From Billgrantia kenyensis (GTDB lineage Bacteria; Pseudomonadota; Gammaproteobacteria; Pseudomonadales; Halomonadaceae): DNA of 64,000 bases. Location: positions 62,001 through 126,000 of the forward strand of contig NZ_JACEFT010000003.1 of assembly GCF_013697085.1 (NCBI RefSeq), given 5' to 3'. Below, in pieces: positions 44,447 through 54,860 of the stretch (positions are counted from its first letter, which is position 1; each line of letters starts with the position of its first letter). Under the pieces are notes generated by a model. The model worked only from the letters and a program-made list of their open reading frames with translations, searched no databases and had not been told where the DNA came from. Position numbers and translations under genes: made by a program.

Positions 44447-45427
44447 ATGAACTCACCCATGGACCGGCCCCAACCTAGCTGTGATGAACCTGAGGAGCTA
44501 CAGGCTTCGGGTATGCAACGCCTGGCGGCGATCGATCTCGGCTCCAACAGCTTTCACCTTCTTGTTGCCCATTACCAGGACAATCGCTTGCAAGTGGTGG
44601 CACGCTGCGGTGAGAAGGTCCAGCTCGCCGCGGGACTCGACGCCGAGGGGCGGCTCGATGAGGCCGCCATGCAGCGGGCACTGGACTGCCTGGCCCGGTT
44701 CGCTCCTCTGCTGGAGGGCGTCCCTGGAGACAGCTTGCGCGTGTTGGGCACCAGTGCACTGCGCACGGCACGCAACCGGCAGGCGTTCCTTTCCCGGGCT
44801 GAAGCGCTGCTGGGCTGTCCCATCGAGGTCATCGCGGGACAGGAGGAGGCCCGGCTGATCTATCTGGGTGCAGCTCACACCCTGGCCGAAAGCGGTCGCC
44901 GCCTGGTCGTTGATATCGGCGGCGGCTCCACCGAGTTCATCATCGGCGAGCGGATGCAAGCACTCAAGCTCGAGAGCCTGGACATCGGCTGCGTCACCCA
45001 TACCCGCCGACACTTCGGCAACGGCGTGCTTAGCGAGGCCCGCATGCGCCGCGCCGAAGCGGACGTACTGGCCCAGCTCGAGTGCATCCAGCCCGCCTAC
45101 CTCGAGCTGGGCTGGGACGAGGTCCTGGGCTCCAGCGGGACCATCAAGGCCGCCGCCTCGGTACTCGCAGCCAGCGGCGGCACGCCGGACGAAATCAGCA
45201 GAAGCGGCCTTGAGGCGTTGCGCCAGCGCCTGATCGACTGCGGCCATCTCGACCACGTCGCCCTGGAGGGGCTCAAGCCCGATCGCGCACGAATCTTTCC
45301 CGCCGGGATCGCCATCCTCGGCGCCATCTTCGAGGCATTCGGCCTAACCCGCATGCGCTATGCCGATGGGGCACTGCGTGAAGGAGTGCTGCATGACATG
45401 CTGGGGCGCCGAGCGGGGCGCCGCTAG
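44447..45427 (+). CDS. ppx: Ppx/GppA family phosphatase, single-domain form
   Basis: The start is set at ATG 44447 (AGGA upstream); 44372 and 44514 are also possible. The product is about 326 residues. It has the actin-like fold motifs: AIDLGSNSFHLLVA (phosphate 1), GTSALRTARN, EVIAGQEEARLIYLGA, VVDIGGGSTEFIIG (phosphate 2) and LGSSGTIKAAA. Family members hydrolyse inorganic polyphosphate or the 5' phosphate of pppGpp. It ends after this catalytic region and lacks the C-terminal HD-like domains of the roughly 500-residue E. coli enzymes. Its stop codon overlaps that of tilS in CTAG. Confidence 0.88.
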   Translation: MNSPMDRPQPSCDEPEELQASGMQRLAAIDLGSNSFHLLVAHYQDNRLQVVARCGEKVQLAAGLDAEGRLDEAAMQRALDCLARFAPLLEGVPGDSLRVLGTSALRTARNRQAFLSRAEALLGCPIEVIAGQEEARLIYLGAAHTLAESGRRLVVDIGGGSTEFIIGERMQALKLESLDIGCVTHTRRHFGNGVLSEARMRRAEADVLAQLECIQPAYLELGWDEVLGSSGTIKAAASVLAASGGTPDEISRSGLEALRQRLIDCGHLDHVALEGLKPDRARIFPAGIAILGAIFEAFGLTRMRYADGALREGVLHDMLGRRAGRR

Positions 45428-46731
45428 ACAGCGTCACCGGGGGAGGCGCGCCACCCCTCAGCCACCACCAGCCAGGCGAGTCGATCGAGCCGAAGTGCCG
45501 CTACCGGCTCTTCCCCGCTCCAGGCCACCAGCACCCGCTCCCGCTCCCAGGGCGGCATCCCTGCCTCCTGCAGCAAGCGCTTGAGATCACGGCTGCCGCG
45601 ACCGGGCAGGCGCAGCCGCTCACCGCCCCGGCGAGGCATCAGGGTCAACCTGACCGGGGAGGATTCGGCAGGCGACAGCGAGACCTTCACCCGTCCCCAT
45701 GGAGTCGCGAGCGGCTCCACACCGCTCCAGTCGACGCGCCAGTCGGCAGGCAGCGGGGCAAGGTGAGGCCGTAGGTAGAGATGGTCACGCCAGATCCGCG
45801 CCTCGACTTCTGCCCAATTCACCCGCACCTGGGCGTCATTCCGCGCCCCTAGCTGGGTGAGCAGGCTGTCGAGGCGTGCGAGCGGTGGCAACGACAGACC
45901 CAGCCGCTCACAGCAGTGGCGCAACAACAGGCGCTGGCGAGGTAGCGAGAGGAGGCTCAGTGGCGCCACCGGCAGGCGACCAGGTTCACCGCCGAGACCG
46001 GCCAGGTCCTGTGTTGCCAGCTCGCCGAGCAGCGCCTCGCCCTCACCGGCATGGACCGCACTGCTCGCCAGTGCCTGCGCGGCATGGGGCCAGCGCGACT
46101 GCAGCGCCGGCAGCACGCGATGACGCAGAAAATTACGATCAAGTGCTTCGCTGTCATTGGAAGGGTCGTCGATCCAGCGCAGCCCGAGCCGCTCGCCCTC
46201 GGCTTCGAGCTCGGCTCGGGAGCGAGCGAGCAGCGGGCGCTCGAGGCGCCTGCCCTGCCACTCACGGCTCCGGGGCATGCCAGCCAGCCCCCGCATGCCG
46301 CTGCCGCGCAGGGCGGCAAGCAGGAAGGTTTCGGCCTGGTCGTCCTGGTGCTGAGCCAGCCACAGCGTTTCTCCCTGCGACACGCGACGGGCAAAGGCTG
46401 CATAGCGTGCCTCCCGCGCTGCCCCCTCGAGGCCCTTTCCGGCGCCGAGATCGACCTTCACCCGTTCGACATGGAGCGGCACGCCGAGGCGTGAGGCAAG
46501 CCAATGGCAGTGCTGCGCGAAATCGTCGGCGGCATCCTGCAGGCCATGATGCACGTGAAGGGCATGCAGCGGGCGGGGATAGCGGCGGCAGGCCTGGGCC
46601 GCCAGGGTCAGCAGCAGGCTCGAATCCAGCCCGCCGGAGAGTGCGACCCAGACGACACGCCCCGGCGGGGTCTCCGCCAGGGCGTCGTCTATCAGGGCTT
46701 GCAGCGATTCTCTCTTAGGCTGGAGCGCCAT
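45424..46731 (-). CDS. tilS: tRNA(Ile)-lysidine synthase
   Basis: This 435-residue enzyme converts C34 of tRNA-Ile(CAU) to lysidine, so that it reads AUA. The PP-loop [12 protein letters not shown] lies near residue 31, followed by HVHHGLQ and QHQDDQAET motifs. The C-terminal substrate-binding domains end in [18 protein letters not shown] and a short tail. The start overlaps the end of accA by 17 bases, as accA-tilS neighbours often do. It converges on ppx with a 4-base overlap. Confidence 0.95.
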   Translation of the reverse strand: MALQPKRESLQALIDDALAETPPGRVVWVALSGGLDSSLLLTLAAQACRRYPRPLHALHVHHGLQDAADDFAQHCHWLASRLGVPLHVERVKVDLGAGKGLEGAAREARYAAFARRVSQGETLWLAQHQDDQAETFLLAALRGSGMRGLAGMPRSREWQGRRLERPLLARSRAELEAEGERLGLRWIDDPSNDSEALDRNFLRHRVLPALQSRWPHAAQALASSAVHAGEGEALLGELATQDLAGLGGEPGRLPVAPLSLLSLPRQRLLLRHCCERLGLSLPPLARLDSLLTQLGARNDAQVRVNWAEVEARIWRDHLYLRPHLAPLPADWRVDWSGVEPLATPWGRVKVSLSPAESSPVRLTLMPRRGGERLRLPGRGSRDLKRLLQEAGMPPWERERVLVAWSGEEPVAALRLDRLAWLVVAEGWRASPGDAV

Positions 46732-47668
46732 AGCTCATCAAGCGCTCATACCGGCGCTCCAGCAGGGCGTCGGTCTCCATCGCCTCGAGTCGATCCAGGC
46801 TCGCCAGCAGCGACTCCTTGACTCGCTCGGCGGTGGTCAGCGGCTGGCGGTGCGCGCCGCCCAGCGGCTCCTCGATCAGGGTGTCGACGAAGCCCAGCTC
46901 CTTGAGCCGCTCAGCGGTAATCCCCATGGCCTGGGCGGCATCGGCGGCCTTCTCGGCGCTCTTCCACAAGATCGAGGCGCAGCCCTCGGGCGAGATGACC
47001 GAATAGGTTGAGTACTGCAGCATGGCCAGCTCGTCGCATACGCCGATGGCCAGTGCGCCGCCGGAACCGCCCTCGCCCACCACGGTGGAGAGGATCGGGG
47101 TCTTGAGCCGCGACATCACCGCCAGGTTATAGGCGATGGCCTCGCTCTGGCCGCGCTCCTCGGCGTCGATGCCGGGGTAGGCGCCGGGGGTGTCGATAAA
47201 GGTGAGCACCGGCATCTTGAAGCGCTCGGCCATCTCCATCAGGCGGCACGCCTTGCGGTAGCCTTCGGGGCGTGGCATGCCGAAGTTACGCCGTACCTTC
47301 TCCTTTACCTCACGCCCCTTCTGGTGGCCGATCACCATCACCGGACGGCCGTCGAGGCGAGCGATGCCGCCGACGATAGCCGGGTCATCGGCGAAGCGGC
47401 GGTCGCCGTGCAGTTCGTCGAAGTCGGTGAAAATATGCTCGAGGTAGTCCAGCGTATAGGGCCGCTGGGGGTGACGCGAAAGCTGCGACACCTGCCAGGG
47501 GGTGAGGTCCTTGAAGATCGACTCGGTAAGCTTGCGGCTCTTTTCCTCCAGGCGACTGATCTCGTCGCTGAGGTTGACCTGGCTGTCGTTGCCGACCAGG
47601 CGCAGCTCTTCGATCTTGGCCTGGAGTTCGGCGATGGGCTGTTCGAAATCGAGATAGTTGGGATTCAT
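46715..47668 (-). CDS. accA: Acetyl-CoA carboxylase carboxyltransferase subunit alpha
   Basis: This 317-residue subunit, with AccD, transfers CO2 from carboxybiotin to acetyl-CoA to give malonyl-CoA. It opens [20 protein letters not shown], and the carboxyltransferase core has [39 protein letters not shown] and [13 protein letters not shown]. Length is the family norm. It lies downstream of dnaE, separated by 472 bases that carry repeat elements. Confidence 0.97.
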   Translation of the reverse strand: MNPNYLDFEQPIAELQAKIEELRLVGNDSQVNLSDEISRLEEKSRKLTESIFKDLTPWQVSQLSRHPQRPYTLDYLEHIFTDFDELHGDRRFADDPAIVGGIARLDGRPVMVIGHQKGREVKEKVRRNFGMPRPEGYRKACRLMEMAERFKMPVLTFIDTPGAYPGIDAEERGQSEAIAYNLAVMSRLKTPILSTVVGEGGSGGALAIGVCDELAMLQYSTYSVISPEGCASILWKSAEKAADAAQAMGITAERLKELGFVDTLIEEPLGGAHRQPLTTAERVKESLLASLDRLEAMETDALLERRYERLMSYGAPA

Positions 47669-47805
47669 ATTGGCTGGGCCGCCTTGTCATTGCTGTCGCC
47701 GGGGCATGATGAACGCTGTTCGTCCCGGAAGCCATAAAATCGAGTGTCGGGCATTATCGCACCCTCAACGCGCTGCGCAAGGCGCGGAACAGCGGCTTTT
47801 CCGGC

Positions 47806-47971
47806 GACAGGTCGCTGCGGAGGCGCTGTAAACCCATCCCTGGGCGCTATTTTTGCCCTGCTTCGCTCTCGCATCCTGCTCCGCTTGCAGGACCGGGGCT
47901 GGCCATCCATGGCCAGCCCGTTCGGAGCAGAGCTCCTCACCCATGGCAAAAGACCTCCGCTGCGACCTGTC
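47806..47971 (-). repeat. Dispersed nested inverted repeat, copy B (with inner insert)
   Basis: Outer arms GACAGGTCGCTGCGGAGG (47806-47823) and CCTCCGCTGCGACCTGTC (47954-47971) are inverted repeats with one mismatch in 18. An inner pair TTTTGCC (47851-47857) and GGCAAAA (47945-47951) brackets about 87 bases that include a further palindrome (CTGGCCAT / ATGGCCAG). The segment 47817-47849 matches copy A at 32 of 33 positions, on the opposite strand. No ORF is present. The repeat lies between dnaE and accA. Confidence 0.8.
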
Positions 47972-48045
47972 CCCGGCGCCGCTCGCAGCCAAGGTGGTGA
48001 GTCCAGGTCCTGTCGAAAAGTCGGCGAGCGATGGTCAGACAAGGC

Positions 48046-48103
48046 AAAAAACGGCGCAAAAGCGGAGTTTACTTTAGTAAATGAGCATTTTAAGCCGTTT
48101 TTT
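48046..48103. repeat. Long imperfect hairpin downstream of dnaE
   Basis: AAAAAACGGC (48046-48055) and GCCGTTTTTT (48094-48103) pair perfectly; a second pair TTTAC-TTTA-GTAAA forms the tip, and the middle has an AAAA/TTTT match. It begins 37 bases after the dnaE stop. The U-rich 3' arm in both directions suggests a terminator-like role. Other AT content is unlike the flanking genes. Confidence 0.65.
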
Positions 48104-48140
48104 AACGCCGTATGACCGAGCGCAGGCACTTTTCTTAGGC

Positions 48141-51100
48141 CTAGCGGTATTTGAGGCGCACGCCATCTTGCCCCTCTACCTCGCGCAGCGCGATCAGCAG
48201 CTCGTCGCTGGGGGCCACGCGCCACTGCGCGTCCAGCTCCAGCCAGCCGGCGGCGGCCTCGTTGCGGTAGCGCAGGCGCACCGGCAGGCCGCCGTCGTCG
48301 CGGTGCGGCACAAGGCTATCCCTCAAGCTCTCCACCAGGCGGCCGTTGACCCGGGTGCCATCCAGCGACAGCTCCACCGCCTCGCCGTAGCGGGCACGGG
48401 CGGCCACCATCGGCGTGACCTCCTTGCCGCGCAGGCGCAGGCCGCCGGAGAAGTCGTCGCTGGAAACCTCGCCCTCGACGATCATCACCTGATCCGCCTC
48501 GATCTGGCCGCGCAGCTGATCGTAGAGCTCGCCGAACAGCGACGCCTCGATGCGCCCGGTACGGTCGTCCAGGGTGATGAAGGCCATGGTGTCGCCGCGC
48601 TTGGACTTCATGGTGCGCACCGCCACTACCAGCCCCGCCACTCGCTGCGGCTCCCGCGACGGCTTGAGATCGACGATACGGGTGGAGACGAAGCGGGCGA
48701 GCTCCTTCTCGTACTCGTCGATGGGGTGACCGGTGAGATAAAGGCCGAGGGTCTCCTTCTCGCCGGCCAGGCGCTCCTTGTCGGTCCACTCGCGGGCGCG
48801 GCGGTAGGCCTCGTAGGGATCGCTCTCGGCCTCGTCGTCGGCGAAGGCTTCGCCGAACATGTCGATCATGCCCAGGCTCTGGTTGCTCTGGGTCTGCGCC
48901 GCGGCCTTGAGGGCATCCTCGAGGGCGGCGGTGAGCACCGCTCGATTCGGCCCCAGGTTGTCCAGCGCGCCGGAGCGGATCAATGCCTCCAGGGTGCGCT
49001 TGTTCATGCGCTTGGGGTCAACCCGACGGCAGAAGTCGAACAGGTCGCTGAACGGGCCGTCGGCCTCACGGGCCTCGACGATGGCGCCGATGGGACCCTC
49101 GCCCACCCCGCGAATCGCGCCCAGGCCGTAGACCACTCGCCCCTCGGGATCGACGGTGAACTTGTAGGCGCCAACGTTGACGTCCGGCGGCGTCACGGTG
49201 AGGCCAATGCGCCGCGACTCCTCGATCAGCGGCACCACCTTGTCCAGGTTGTCCATCTCGGTGGACATCACCGCCGCCATGAACGGGCCGGGGTAGTGGG
49301 TCTTGAGCCAGGCGGTCTGGTAGGAAACCAGGCCGTAGGCCGCCGAGTGCGACTTGTTGAAGCCGTAGCCGGCAAATTTTTCCACCAGGTCGAAGATGTT
49401 GCCGGCCAGCTCCTTGTCGATGCCGTTGGCCGCACAGCCTTCCATGAAGCCGGCGCGCTGCTTGGCCATCTCCTCGGGCTTCTTCTTGCCCATGGCGCGG
49501 CGCAGCATGTCGGCCTGCCCCAGGCTGTAGCCAGCCAGCACCTGGGCAATCTGCATCACCTGCTCCTGATAGAGGATGATGCCGTAGGTGGGCTCGAGCA
49601 CCGGCTTGAGCCATTCGTGCTGGTAGTCCGGGTGAGGGTAGGAGATCTCGGCGCGGCCGTGCTTGCGGTTGATGAAATCATCGACCATGCCCGACTGCAG
49701 CGGGCCCGGACGGAACAGGGCGACGAGGGCGATCATGTCCTCAAGCGAGTCGGGCAGCAGGCGCTTGATCAGCTCCTTCATGCCCCGCGACTCGAGCTGG
49801 AACACTGCCGTGGTCTCGGCACGCTTGAGCATCTCGAAGGTGGGGCTATCGTCGAGCGGGATGCTCTCGATGTTGAGCGGACCCTCGCCCTTGACCGCAC
49901 GCACCTTGTCGACCATCTCCAGCGCCCAGTCGATGATGGTCAGGGTACGCAGCCCGAGGAAGTCGAACTTGACCAGCCCGGCTTCCTCGATGTCGTTCTT
50001 GTCGAACTGCACGACCAGGCCGTTACCCTCCTCGTCGCACAGCAGCGGCGAGAAGTCGGTGAGCTTGGTCGGTGCGATCACCACGCCCCCGGCGTGCTTG
50101 CCGGTGCCGCGGGTTATGCCCTCGAGCTTGACCGCCATCTCCCAGATCTCGGCGGCCTCCTCGTCGTTCTCGATGAATTCCTTGAGCGCCGGCTCCGCCT
50201 CGATGGCCTTGGCCAAAGTCATGCCGACCTCGAAGGGGATCAGCTTGGAGAGCTTGTCGCCCAGCGAATAAGGTTTGCCCTGGGCACGGGCCACGTCGCG
50301 CACCACCGCCTTGGCCGCCATGGTGCCGAAAGTGACGATCTGCGACACCGCGTCGCGCCCGTAGCGGTCGGCCACGTACTCGATCACCCGGTCGCGCTTC
50401 TCCATGCAGAAGTCGACGTCGAAGTCGGGCATCGAGACCCGCTCGGGGTTGAGAAAGCGCTCGAAGAGCAGGTCGTACTCCAGCGGATCGAGATCGGTGA
50501 TCTTCTGTGCGTAGGCCACCAGCGAGCCGGCACCGGAACCACGCCCCGGCCCTACCGGAACATCGTTGTCCTTGGCCCACTGGATGAAGTCCATCACGAT
50601 CAGGAAGTAGCCGGGAAAGCCCATCTTGATGATGATGTCGAGCTCGAAGTCGAGGCGCTCGCGATAGCGCTTGTCGATCTCGGCATACGCTTCGCCGTCA
50701 CGCGGGTACTGCTCCGCCGGATAGAGAAAGTCGAGCCGCTCGGTGAGGCCGTCGTGGGAGACCTTGCGGAAGAACTCGTCCTGGGTCATGCCCTCGGGAA
50801 TTTCGAACTCCGGCAGGAAGATCTCGCCCAGACGCACGTCGACGTTGCAGCGCGCGGCAATCATCACGCTGTTTTCCAGCGCCTCGGGAATATCGGCAAA
50901 CAGCTCGGCCATTTCGGCCGGGCTCTTGAGGTACTGCTCCTCGGTATATTTTCGCTCGCGCCGCGGGTCGTCCAGCGCCTTGCCCTCGCCGATCGAGACC
51001 CGGGTCTCGTGGGCCCAGTAGTCGTCACGCTCGAGGAAACGCACGTCGTTGGTCGCCACCACCGGGGTGTCGCTGGCCACGGCCAGCTCTACCGAGAGGT

Positions 51101-51644
51101 GCACGCACTCCTCTTCCAGCGGTCGCCCGGTGCGGGTCACCTCGAGGTAGAAACGCTCGGGAAAGGCCGCTTTCCACTCCTCGAGCAGCGTGCGCGCCTC
51201 AGCGCGATGATCGGAGAGCAGATGGCGACCGATCTCCCCCTCACGGCCGCCGGAAAGCGCGATCAGCCCCTCGCTCTGGGCCAGCACCCAGGCTTTCTCC
51301 AGCACCGCCCTGCCCTGACGCTGCCCCTCCATCCAGCCCCGCGAGATCAGCTCCGTGAGGTTGCGGTAGCCCGTCTCGTCCATCGCCAGCAGCGTCACGC
51401 GGTAGGGGTGGCTGTCGTCATATGGGTTCGCAAGCCAGAGGTCGGCGCCTATCACCGGCTTGAGCCCGGCCCCCTGGGCGCCGCGGTAGAACTTCACCAG
51501 GGAGAACAGGTTGGCTTCGTCGGTCACGGCCAGCGCCGGCATGCCCTGCTCGGCGGTGGCTTTGAGCAACGGCTTGAGTCGCACCAGCCCGTCGACCAGG
51601 GAGTACTCGGTGTGGACGCGAAGGTGTACGAAAGGCGTGGTCAT
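48141..51644 (-). CDS. dnaE: DNA polymerase III subunit alpha
   Basis: This 1167-residue catalytic subunit of the replicative polymerase begins with a PHP domain ([16 protein letters not shown]). The polymerase aspartates lie in [18 protein letters not shown] near residue 405 and in [14 protein letters not shown] helix-hairpin-helix, an OB domain ([20 protein letters not shown], about 990-1080) and the C-terminal tau-binding region follow. Length agrees with E. coli DnaE (1160). It begins 29 bases after rnhB. Confidence 0.98.
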   Translation of the reverse strand: MTTPFVHLRVHTEYSLVDGLVRLKPLLKATAEQGMPALAVTDEANLFSLVKFYRGAQGAGLKPVIGADLWLANPYDDSHPYRVTLLAMDETGYRNLTELISRGWMEGQRQGRAVLEKAWVLAQSEGLIALSGGREGEIGRHLLSDHRAEARTLLEEWKAAFPERFYLEVTRTGRPLEEECVHLSVELAVASDTPVVATNDVRFLERDDYWAHETRVSIGEGKALDDPRRERKYTEEQYLKSPAEMAELFADIPEALENSVMIAARCNVDVRLGEIFLPEFEIPEGMTQDEFFRKVSHDGLTERLDFLYPAEQYPRDGEAYAEIDKRYRERLDFELDIIIKMGFPGYFLIVMDFIQWAKDNDVPVGPGRGSGAGSLVAYAQKITDLDPLEYDLLFERFLNPERVSMPDFDVDFCMEKRDRVIEYVADRYGRDAVSQIVTFGTMAAKAVVRDVARAQGKPYSLGDKLSKLIPFEVGMTLAKAIEAEPALKEFIENDEEAAEIWEMAVKLEGITRGTGKHAGGVVIAPTKLTDFSPLLCDEEGNGLVVQFDKNDIEEAGLVKFDFLGLRTLTIIDWALEMVDKVRAVKGEGPLNIESIPLDDSPTFEMLKRAETTAVFQLESRGMKELIKRLLPDSLEDMIALVALFRPGPLQSGMVDDFINRKHGRAEISYPHPDYQHEWLKPVLEPTYGIILYQEQVMQIAQVLAGYSLGQADMLRRAMGKKKPEEMAKQRAGFMEGCAANGIDKELAGNIFDLVEKFAGYGFNKSHSAAYGLVSYQTAWLKTHYPGPFMAAVMSTEMDNLDKVVPLIEESRRIGLTVTPPDVNVGAYKFTVDPEGRVVYGLGAIRGVGEGPIGAIVEAREADGPFSDLFDFCRRVDPKRMNKRTLEALIRSGALDNLGPNRAVLTAALEDALKAAAQTQSNQSLGMIDMFGEAFADDEAESDPYEAYRRAREWTDKERLAGEKETLGLYLTGHPIDEYEKELARFVSTRIVDLKPSREPQRVAGLVVAVRTMKSKRGDTMAFITLDDRTGRIEASLFGELYDQLRGQIEADQVMIVEGEVSSDDFSGGLRLRGKEVTPMVAARARYGEAVELSLDGTRVNGRLVESLRDSLVPHRDDGGLPVRLRYRNEAAAGWLELDAQWRVAPSDELLIALREVEGQDGVRLKYR

Positions 51645-51673
51645 AAGAGGCTCGGGGCTTTGCGGTAAGTGGG

Positions 51674-52285
51674 CTAGAGCAGCTCGAGCTGTCCCTTGAG
51701 CGGGGCGAAGGAGCGACGATGCTCGGGCAGCGGACCGAGGCGCTCCAGCGCGTCCAGGTGCTCGGGGGTGGCATAACCCTTGTGGCGGGCGAAGCCGTAC
51801 TCGGGAAACAGCCCGTCGAGCGCGACCATCTGGGCGTCACGAGCCACCTTGGCGAGTATCGAAGCCGCAGCGATGGCTGGATGGCGAGCATCGCCCTTGA
51901 CGACGGCCTGGCCGGGAACATGATGCCCGGGCAGCCGATTGCCGTCCACCAGCAGGTACTCAGGCGTCAGCCCCAGGCCGTCGATCGCCCGCCGCATGGC
52001 CAGGTGCGTGGCGTGATAGATATTGAGCTCATCCACCTCGGCATGGGTGGCTTCCGCTACGGCGAAGGCCAGCGCCTTGGCGCGAATCTCTGCGTCCAGT
52101 GCCACGCGACGCTGTGGCGTGAGCTTCTTGGAGTCGGTCAGGCCGGCAATGGGACGCAGCGGGTCGAGGATCACCGCGGCGGCCACCACCGCGCCAATCA
52201 GCGGGCCACGGCCCACCTCGTCGACACCGGCCAACAGGTGCCCCTGGTAGTCGATGACCAGCGGTGGAAAGGGGGAGTCACTCAT
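51674..52285 (-). CDS. rnhB: Ribonuclease HII
   Basis: This 203-residue nuclease removes misincorporated ribonucleotides from DNA. The active-site motif [13 protein letters not shown] near residue 18 carries the catalytic Asp-Glu, and two further Asp are in [10 protein letters not shown] and [19 protein letters not shown]. The C-terminal [11 protein letters not shown] is conserved. The start overlaps lpxB by four bases. Confidence 0.97.
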   Translation of the reverse strand: MSDSPFPPLVIDYQGHLLAGVDEVGRGPLIGAVVAAAVILDPLRPIAGLTDSKKLTPQRRVALDAEIRAKALAFAVAEATHAEVDELNIYHATHLAMRRAIDGLGLTPEYLLVDGNRLPGHHVPGQAVVKGDARHPAIAAASILAKVARDAQMVALDGLFPEYGFARHKGYATPEHLDALERLGPLPEHRRSFAPLKGQLELL

Positions 52286-53505
52286 GCTTCGCTCCTCTTC
52301 TCATGCTTGCTGCTATCCTGCGCCAGGCTGTCGCTGGCCACCGACTCGGGCAGTGGCCGACCGGCAACCACCGCCTCGATCGCCTCGACCGCCCTGGCGC
52401 TGGCATTGCGCTGCAGCCCGGCATGCATGGCGGCGAAGCGCTGCTCGAGCTCGGCTCGTGCCTGGGCGTCATCGAGCATGGGCGCGAGATGCTCGACGAT
52501 CGCCTCAGGGGTGACGGCATCCTGAACCAGCTCCGGCACCATCGATTCCTGGGCGATCAGGTTGGGCAGCGAAATCCACGAGGTCTTGACCAGGCGGCTC
52601 AGCAGCCAGTGGGACAGAGGCGCCAGGCGGTAGCCTACCAGCATCGCCCGGTGGCAAAGCATCGTCTCCAGAGCGGCGGTGCCCGAGACGAGCAACACGG
52701 CGTCGCTGGCCACCATCGCCTGGCGCGCCTGCCCATCGAGCAGCGTCAACCGTTCGGCAAGCAGCGGCCGGCGCTCGAGCAGCGCTTCGAGTTCCTCGCG
52801 GCGCAGCGGGGTGGCCGCTGGAATCACCACCCTGAGGGTAGGGCGCTGGCGACACAGCGCCTCGGCGGCCTCGAGGAAGGGCTCGCCAAGAAAGCGGATC
52901 TCGTTGGCCCGGGAACCGGGCAGCACGGCCAGTACCTGCCCCTCTGCCGGAAGGCCCAGCGCCTTGCGGGCAGCAGCTCGGTCGTTGACCAGCGGCAGTT
53001 CATCGGCCAGTGGGTGACCGACGAAGGCCACCGGCAGGCGATGCTTCTCGTAGAAGGCAGCCTCGAAGGGCAGAAAGGTGAGCATGGCATCGACCGACTT
53101 GGCAATGCCCTTCACCCGCCCCTGACGCCATGCCCATACGGTCGGGCTGACATAGTGCACCGTGGTGAGGCCCGCCTCACGCAGCTGTCGCTCGAGGCCG
53201 AGGTTGAAATCCGGTGCGTCGATGCCGATCACGACGTCGGGTTTCCAGGCCAGGGCATCGGCACGCAATGCACGGCGCACCCGAATGAGCTCTGGCAGGT
53301 GCTTGAGCACTTCCACCAGGCCCATGACCGAGAGCGTTTCCAGCGGAAAACGCGTGTCGATCCCCTCGGCGATCATCCCCGGACCACCGATACCGCGAAA
53401 CTCCACCTGCGGATGTCGCGCCTTGAGGGCACGCATCAGGCTGGCGCCGAGCAGGTCACCCGACATTTCGCCGGCGACGATGTAGACGCGAGCAAGCTGG
53501 CTCAT
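52282..53505 (-). CDS. lpxB: Lipid-A-disaccharide synthase
   Basis: The ATG at 53505 gives 407 residues, opening [20 protein letters not shown]; the frame is open 28 codons further upstream without homology. It is a GT19 glycosyltransferase that joins lipid X and UDP-2,3-diacylglucosamine. Motifs include [45 protein letters not shown] and LPGSRANEI. It lies between lpxA (22-base gap) and rnhB (4-base overlap). Confidence 0.97.
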   Translation of the reverse strand: MSQLARVYIVAGEMSGDLLGASLMRALKARHPQVEFRGIGGPGMIAEGIDTRFPLETLSVMGLVEVLKHLPELIRVRRALRADALAWKPDVVIGIDAPDFNLGLERQLREAGLTTVHYVSPTVWAWRQGRVKGIAKSVDAMLTFLPFEAAFYEKHRLPVAFVGHPLADELPLVNDRAAARKALGLPAEGQVLAVLPGSRANEIRFLGEPFLEAAEALCRQRPTLRVVIPAATPLRREELEALLERRPLLAERLTLLDGQARQAMVASDAVLLVSGTAALETMLCHRAMLVGYRLAPLSHWLLSRLVKTSWISLPNLIAQESMVPELVQDAVTPEAIVEHLAPMLDDAQARAELEQRFAAMHAGLQRNASARAVEAIEAVVAGRPLPESVASDSLAQDSSKHEKRSEA

Positions 53506-53527
53506 ATCAGTCCCGTTCCGCGGCGCC

Positions 53528-54295
53528 TCAGCGAACGATTCCGCGGGTCGACAGTTCGATGGAAGCGGCAAAGGCTTCTGTTTCGGCAAGCGCGTAGCGA
53601 CTGCGGATTTCCGCCAGTGCCTGGGCCACGGTGAGCCCCTGGCGATAAACCAGGCGGTAGGAGTCGTTCAGGGCCCTGATCGCCTCGGCCGAAAAGCCGC
53701 GCCGCTTCAAACCCACCAGATTGAGACCATGCGGCTTGGCCGGGTTGCCGTTGATCATCAGGAAGGAGGGGGTGTCCTTGGTGATGATCGAGCCGCCTCC
53801 CGCCATGGCGTAGTCGCCGAAATGGCAGAACTGGTGGATCGCCGACAGCCCGCCGAGAATGACGAAGTTGCCCAGGGTCACATGGCCGGCGAGCGTCGCC
53901 TGGTTGGCCAGCACGCAGTCGCTACCGATAATGCAGTCATGCCCAACGTGGACATAGGCCATGAACAGGTTGCGCGAACCGATGGTGGTCTCGCCGCGAT
54001 CCTGGGCGGTGCCGCGATGCAGCGTCACGCCCTCGCGAATGACGTTGTCGTCGCCCATGACCAGGCGCGTCGGCTCGCCGGCGTACTTCTTGTCCTGACA
54101 GTCTTCGCCTACAGAGGCGAACTGGAAAATGCGGGTCCTGGCCCCGAGCACGGTCGGCCCCTTGATGACCACATGCGGGCCGATGCGGCTGCCGGACCCG
54201 ATCTCAACGTCTGGTCCGATAACGCTGAAGGGTCCAACTTCCACATCCTCGGCCAGACGTGCCCGAGGGTCGACGATGGCAGTGGTATGAATCAA
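53528..54295 (-). CDS. lpxA: UDP-N-acetylglucosamine O-acyltransferase
   Basis: This 255-residue left-handed beta-helix enzyme adds the first 3-hydroxyacyl chain of lipid A. It opens [20 protein letters not shown] with hexapeptide repeats through about residue 185. The catalytic His is in [16 protein letters not shown], and the acyl-binding [16 protein letters not shown] follows. A C-terminal helical domain closes the protein. It overlaps fabZ by four bases. Confidence 0.97.
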   Translation of the reverse strand: MIHTTAIVDPRARLAEDVEVGPFSVIGPDVEIGSGSRIGPHVVIKGPTVLGARTRIFQFASVGEDCQDKKYAGEPTRLVMGDDNVIREGVTLHRGTAQDRGETTIGSRNLFMAYVHVGHDCIIGSDCVLANQATLAGHVTLGNFVILGGLSAIHQFCHFGDYAMAGGGSIITKDTPSFLMINGNPAKPHGLNLVGLKRRGFSAEAIRALNDSYRLVYRQGLTVAQALAEIRSRYALAETEAFAASIELSTRGIVR

Positions 54296-54735
54296 GCAAC
54301 CTTCCTCTCGGCACAGATGATATCGGCCTCACAGGCCAGCTCGCCGTCTACGGTAGCACGGCAGGCGAATTTCCAGATGCCGCGCTTTTCACGCTCTACC
54401 TTCGCTTCCAGTTTCAGGCGATCTCCCGGCACCACCGGGCGCTTGAAGCGCACGTTGTCGCTACCCACCAGATAATAGACATAGCCATCAGCCGGTAGCT
54501 TGTTGACGGTCTTGAAACCCAGGATGCCGCACACCTGGGCCAACGCTTCCAGCACCAGCACGCCGGGCATGATCGGGTGATGGGGGAAGTGGCCATTGAA
54601 GAACGGCTCGTTGATGCTGACGTTCTTGTAGGCAACGATGGATTCGCCAAGGCTCAGCTCCGTTACCCGGTCGACCAGCAAGAAGGGGTAGCGGTGCGGC
54701 AGATAATCACGAATCTCGTTGATGTCCATTACCAT
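54292..54735 (-). CDS. fabZ: 3-hydroxyacyl-[acyl-carrier-protein] dehydratase FabZ
   Basis: The ATG at 54735 (AGAGG eight bases upstream) gives 147 residues; a second ATG lies two codons later. The hot-dog fold shows the catalytic His in [20 protein letters not shown] and the Glu helix in the same block. It dehydrates 3-hydroxyacyl-ACP in fatty acid synthesis and competes with LpxA for the same substrate, which fits the fabZ-lpxA coupling. It has its own promoter overlapping the lpxD end. Confidence 0.97.
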   Translation of the reverse strand: MVMDINEIRDYLPHRYPFLLVDRVTELSLGESIVAYKNVSINEPFFNGHFPHHPIMPGVLVLEALAQVCGILGFKTVNKLPADGYVYYLVGSDNVRFKRPVVPGDRLKLEAKVEREKRGIWKFACRATVDGELACEADIICAERKVA

Positions 54736-54803
54736 CGTAGCGACCTCTGAAATGAAGTAGGGAAGCCATTGCGAGCGTCCAGCAACGTCGCCCCGGCTTC
54801 CCG

Positions 54804-54830
54804 AAAAAACCGCCTGCATCGGGCAGGCGG
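54804..54830 (-). terminator. Terminator after lpxD
   Basis: On the minus strand CCGCCTGC and GCAGGCGG form an 8-bp stem with loop CCGAT, followed by TTTTTT. It starts 26 bases past the lpxD stop. Confidence 0.85.
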
Positions 54831-54832
54831 GC

Positions 54833-54860
54833 ATTATAGCGCCGCCCGAACCTGTCTCAA
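54833..54860 (-). promoter_or_regulatory. fabZ: Strong sigma-70 promoter of fabZ-lpxA-lpxB-rnhB-dnaE
   Basis: TTGAGA (54855-54860), 16 bases, then TATAAT (54833-54838), on the minus strand. The -35 overlaps the lpxD stop codon. Transcription would start within or just before the terminator hairpin of lpxD, so that hairpin would be the 5' end of the new message. Confidence 0.75.

Noticed and set aside
47665-48225. 186-codon open frame through the dnaE-accA gap
   Set aside because: It runs through repeat copy B and the long hairpin; its codons are dictated by repeats.
48081-51668. 1195-codon open frame opposite dnaE
   Set aside because: Antisense shadow of dnaE; no domain pattern, extreme His/Leu/Val content.
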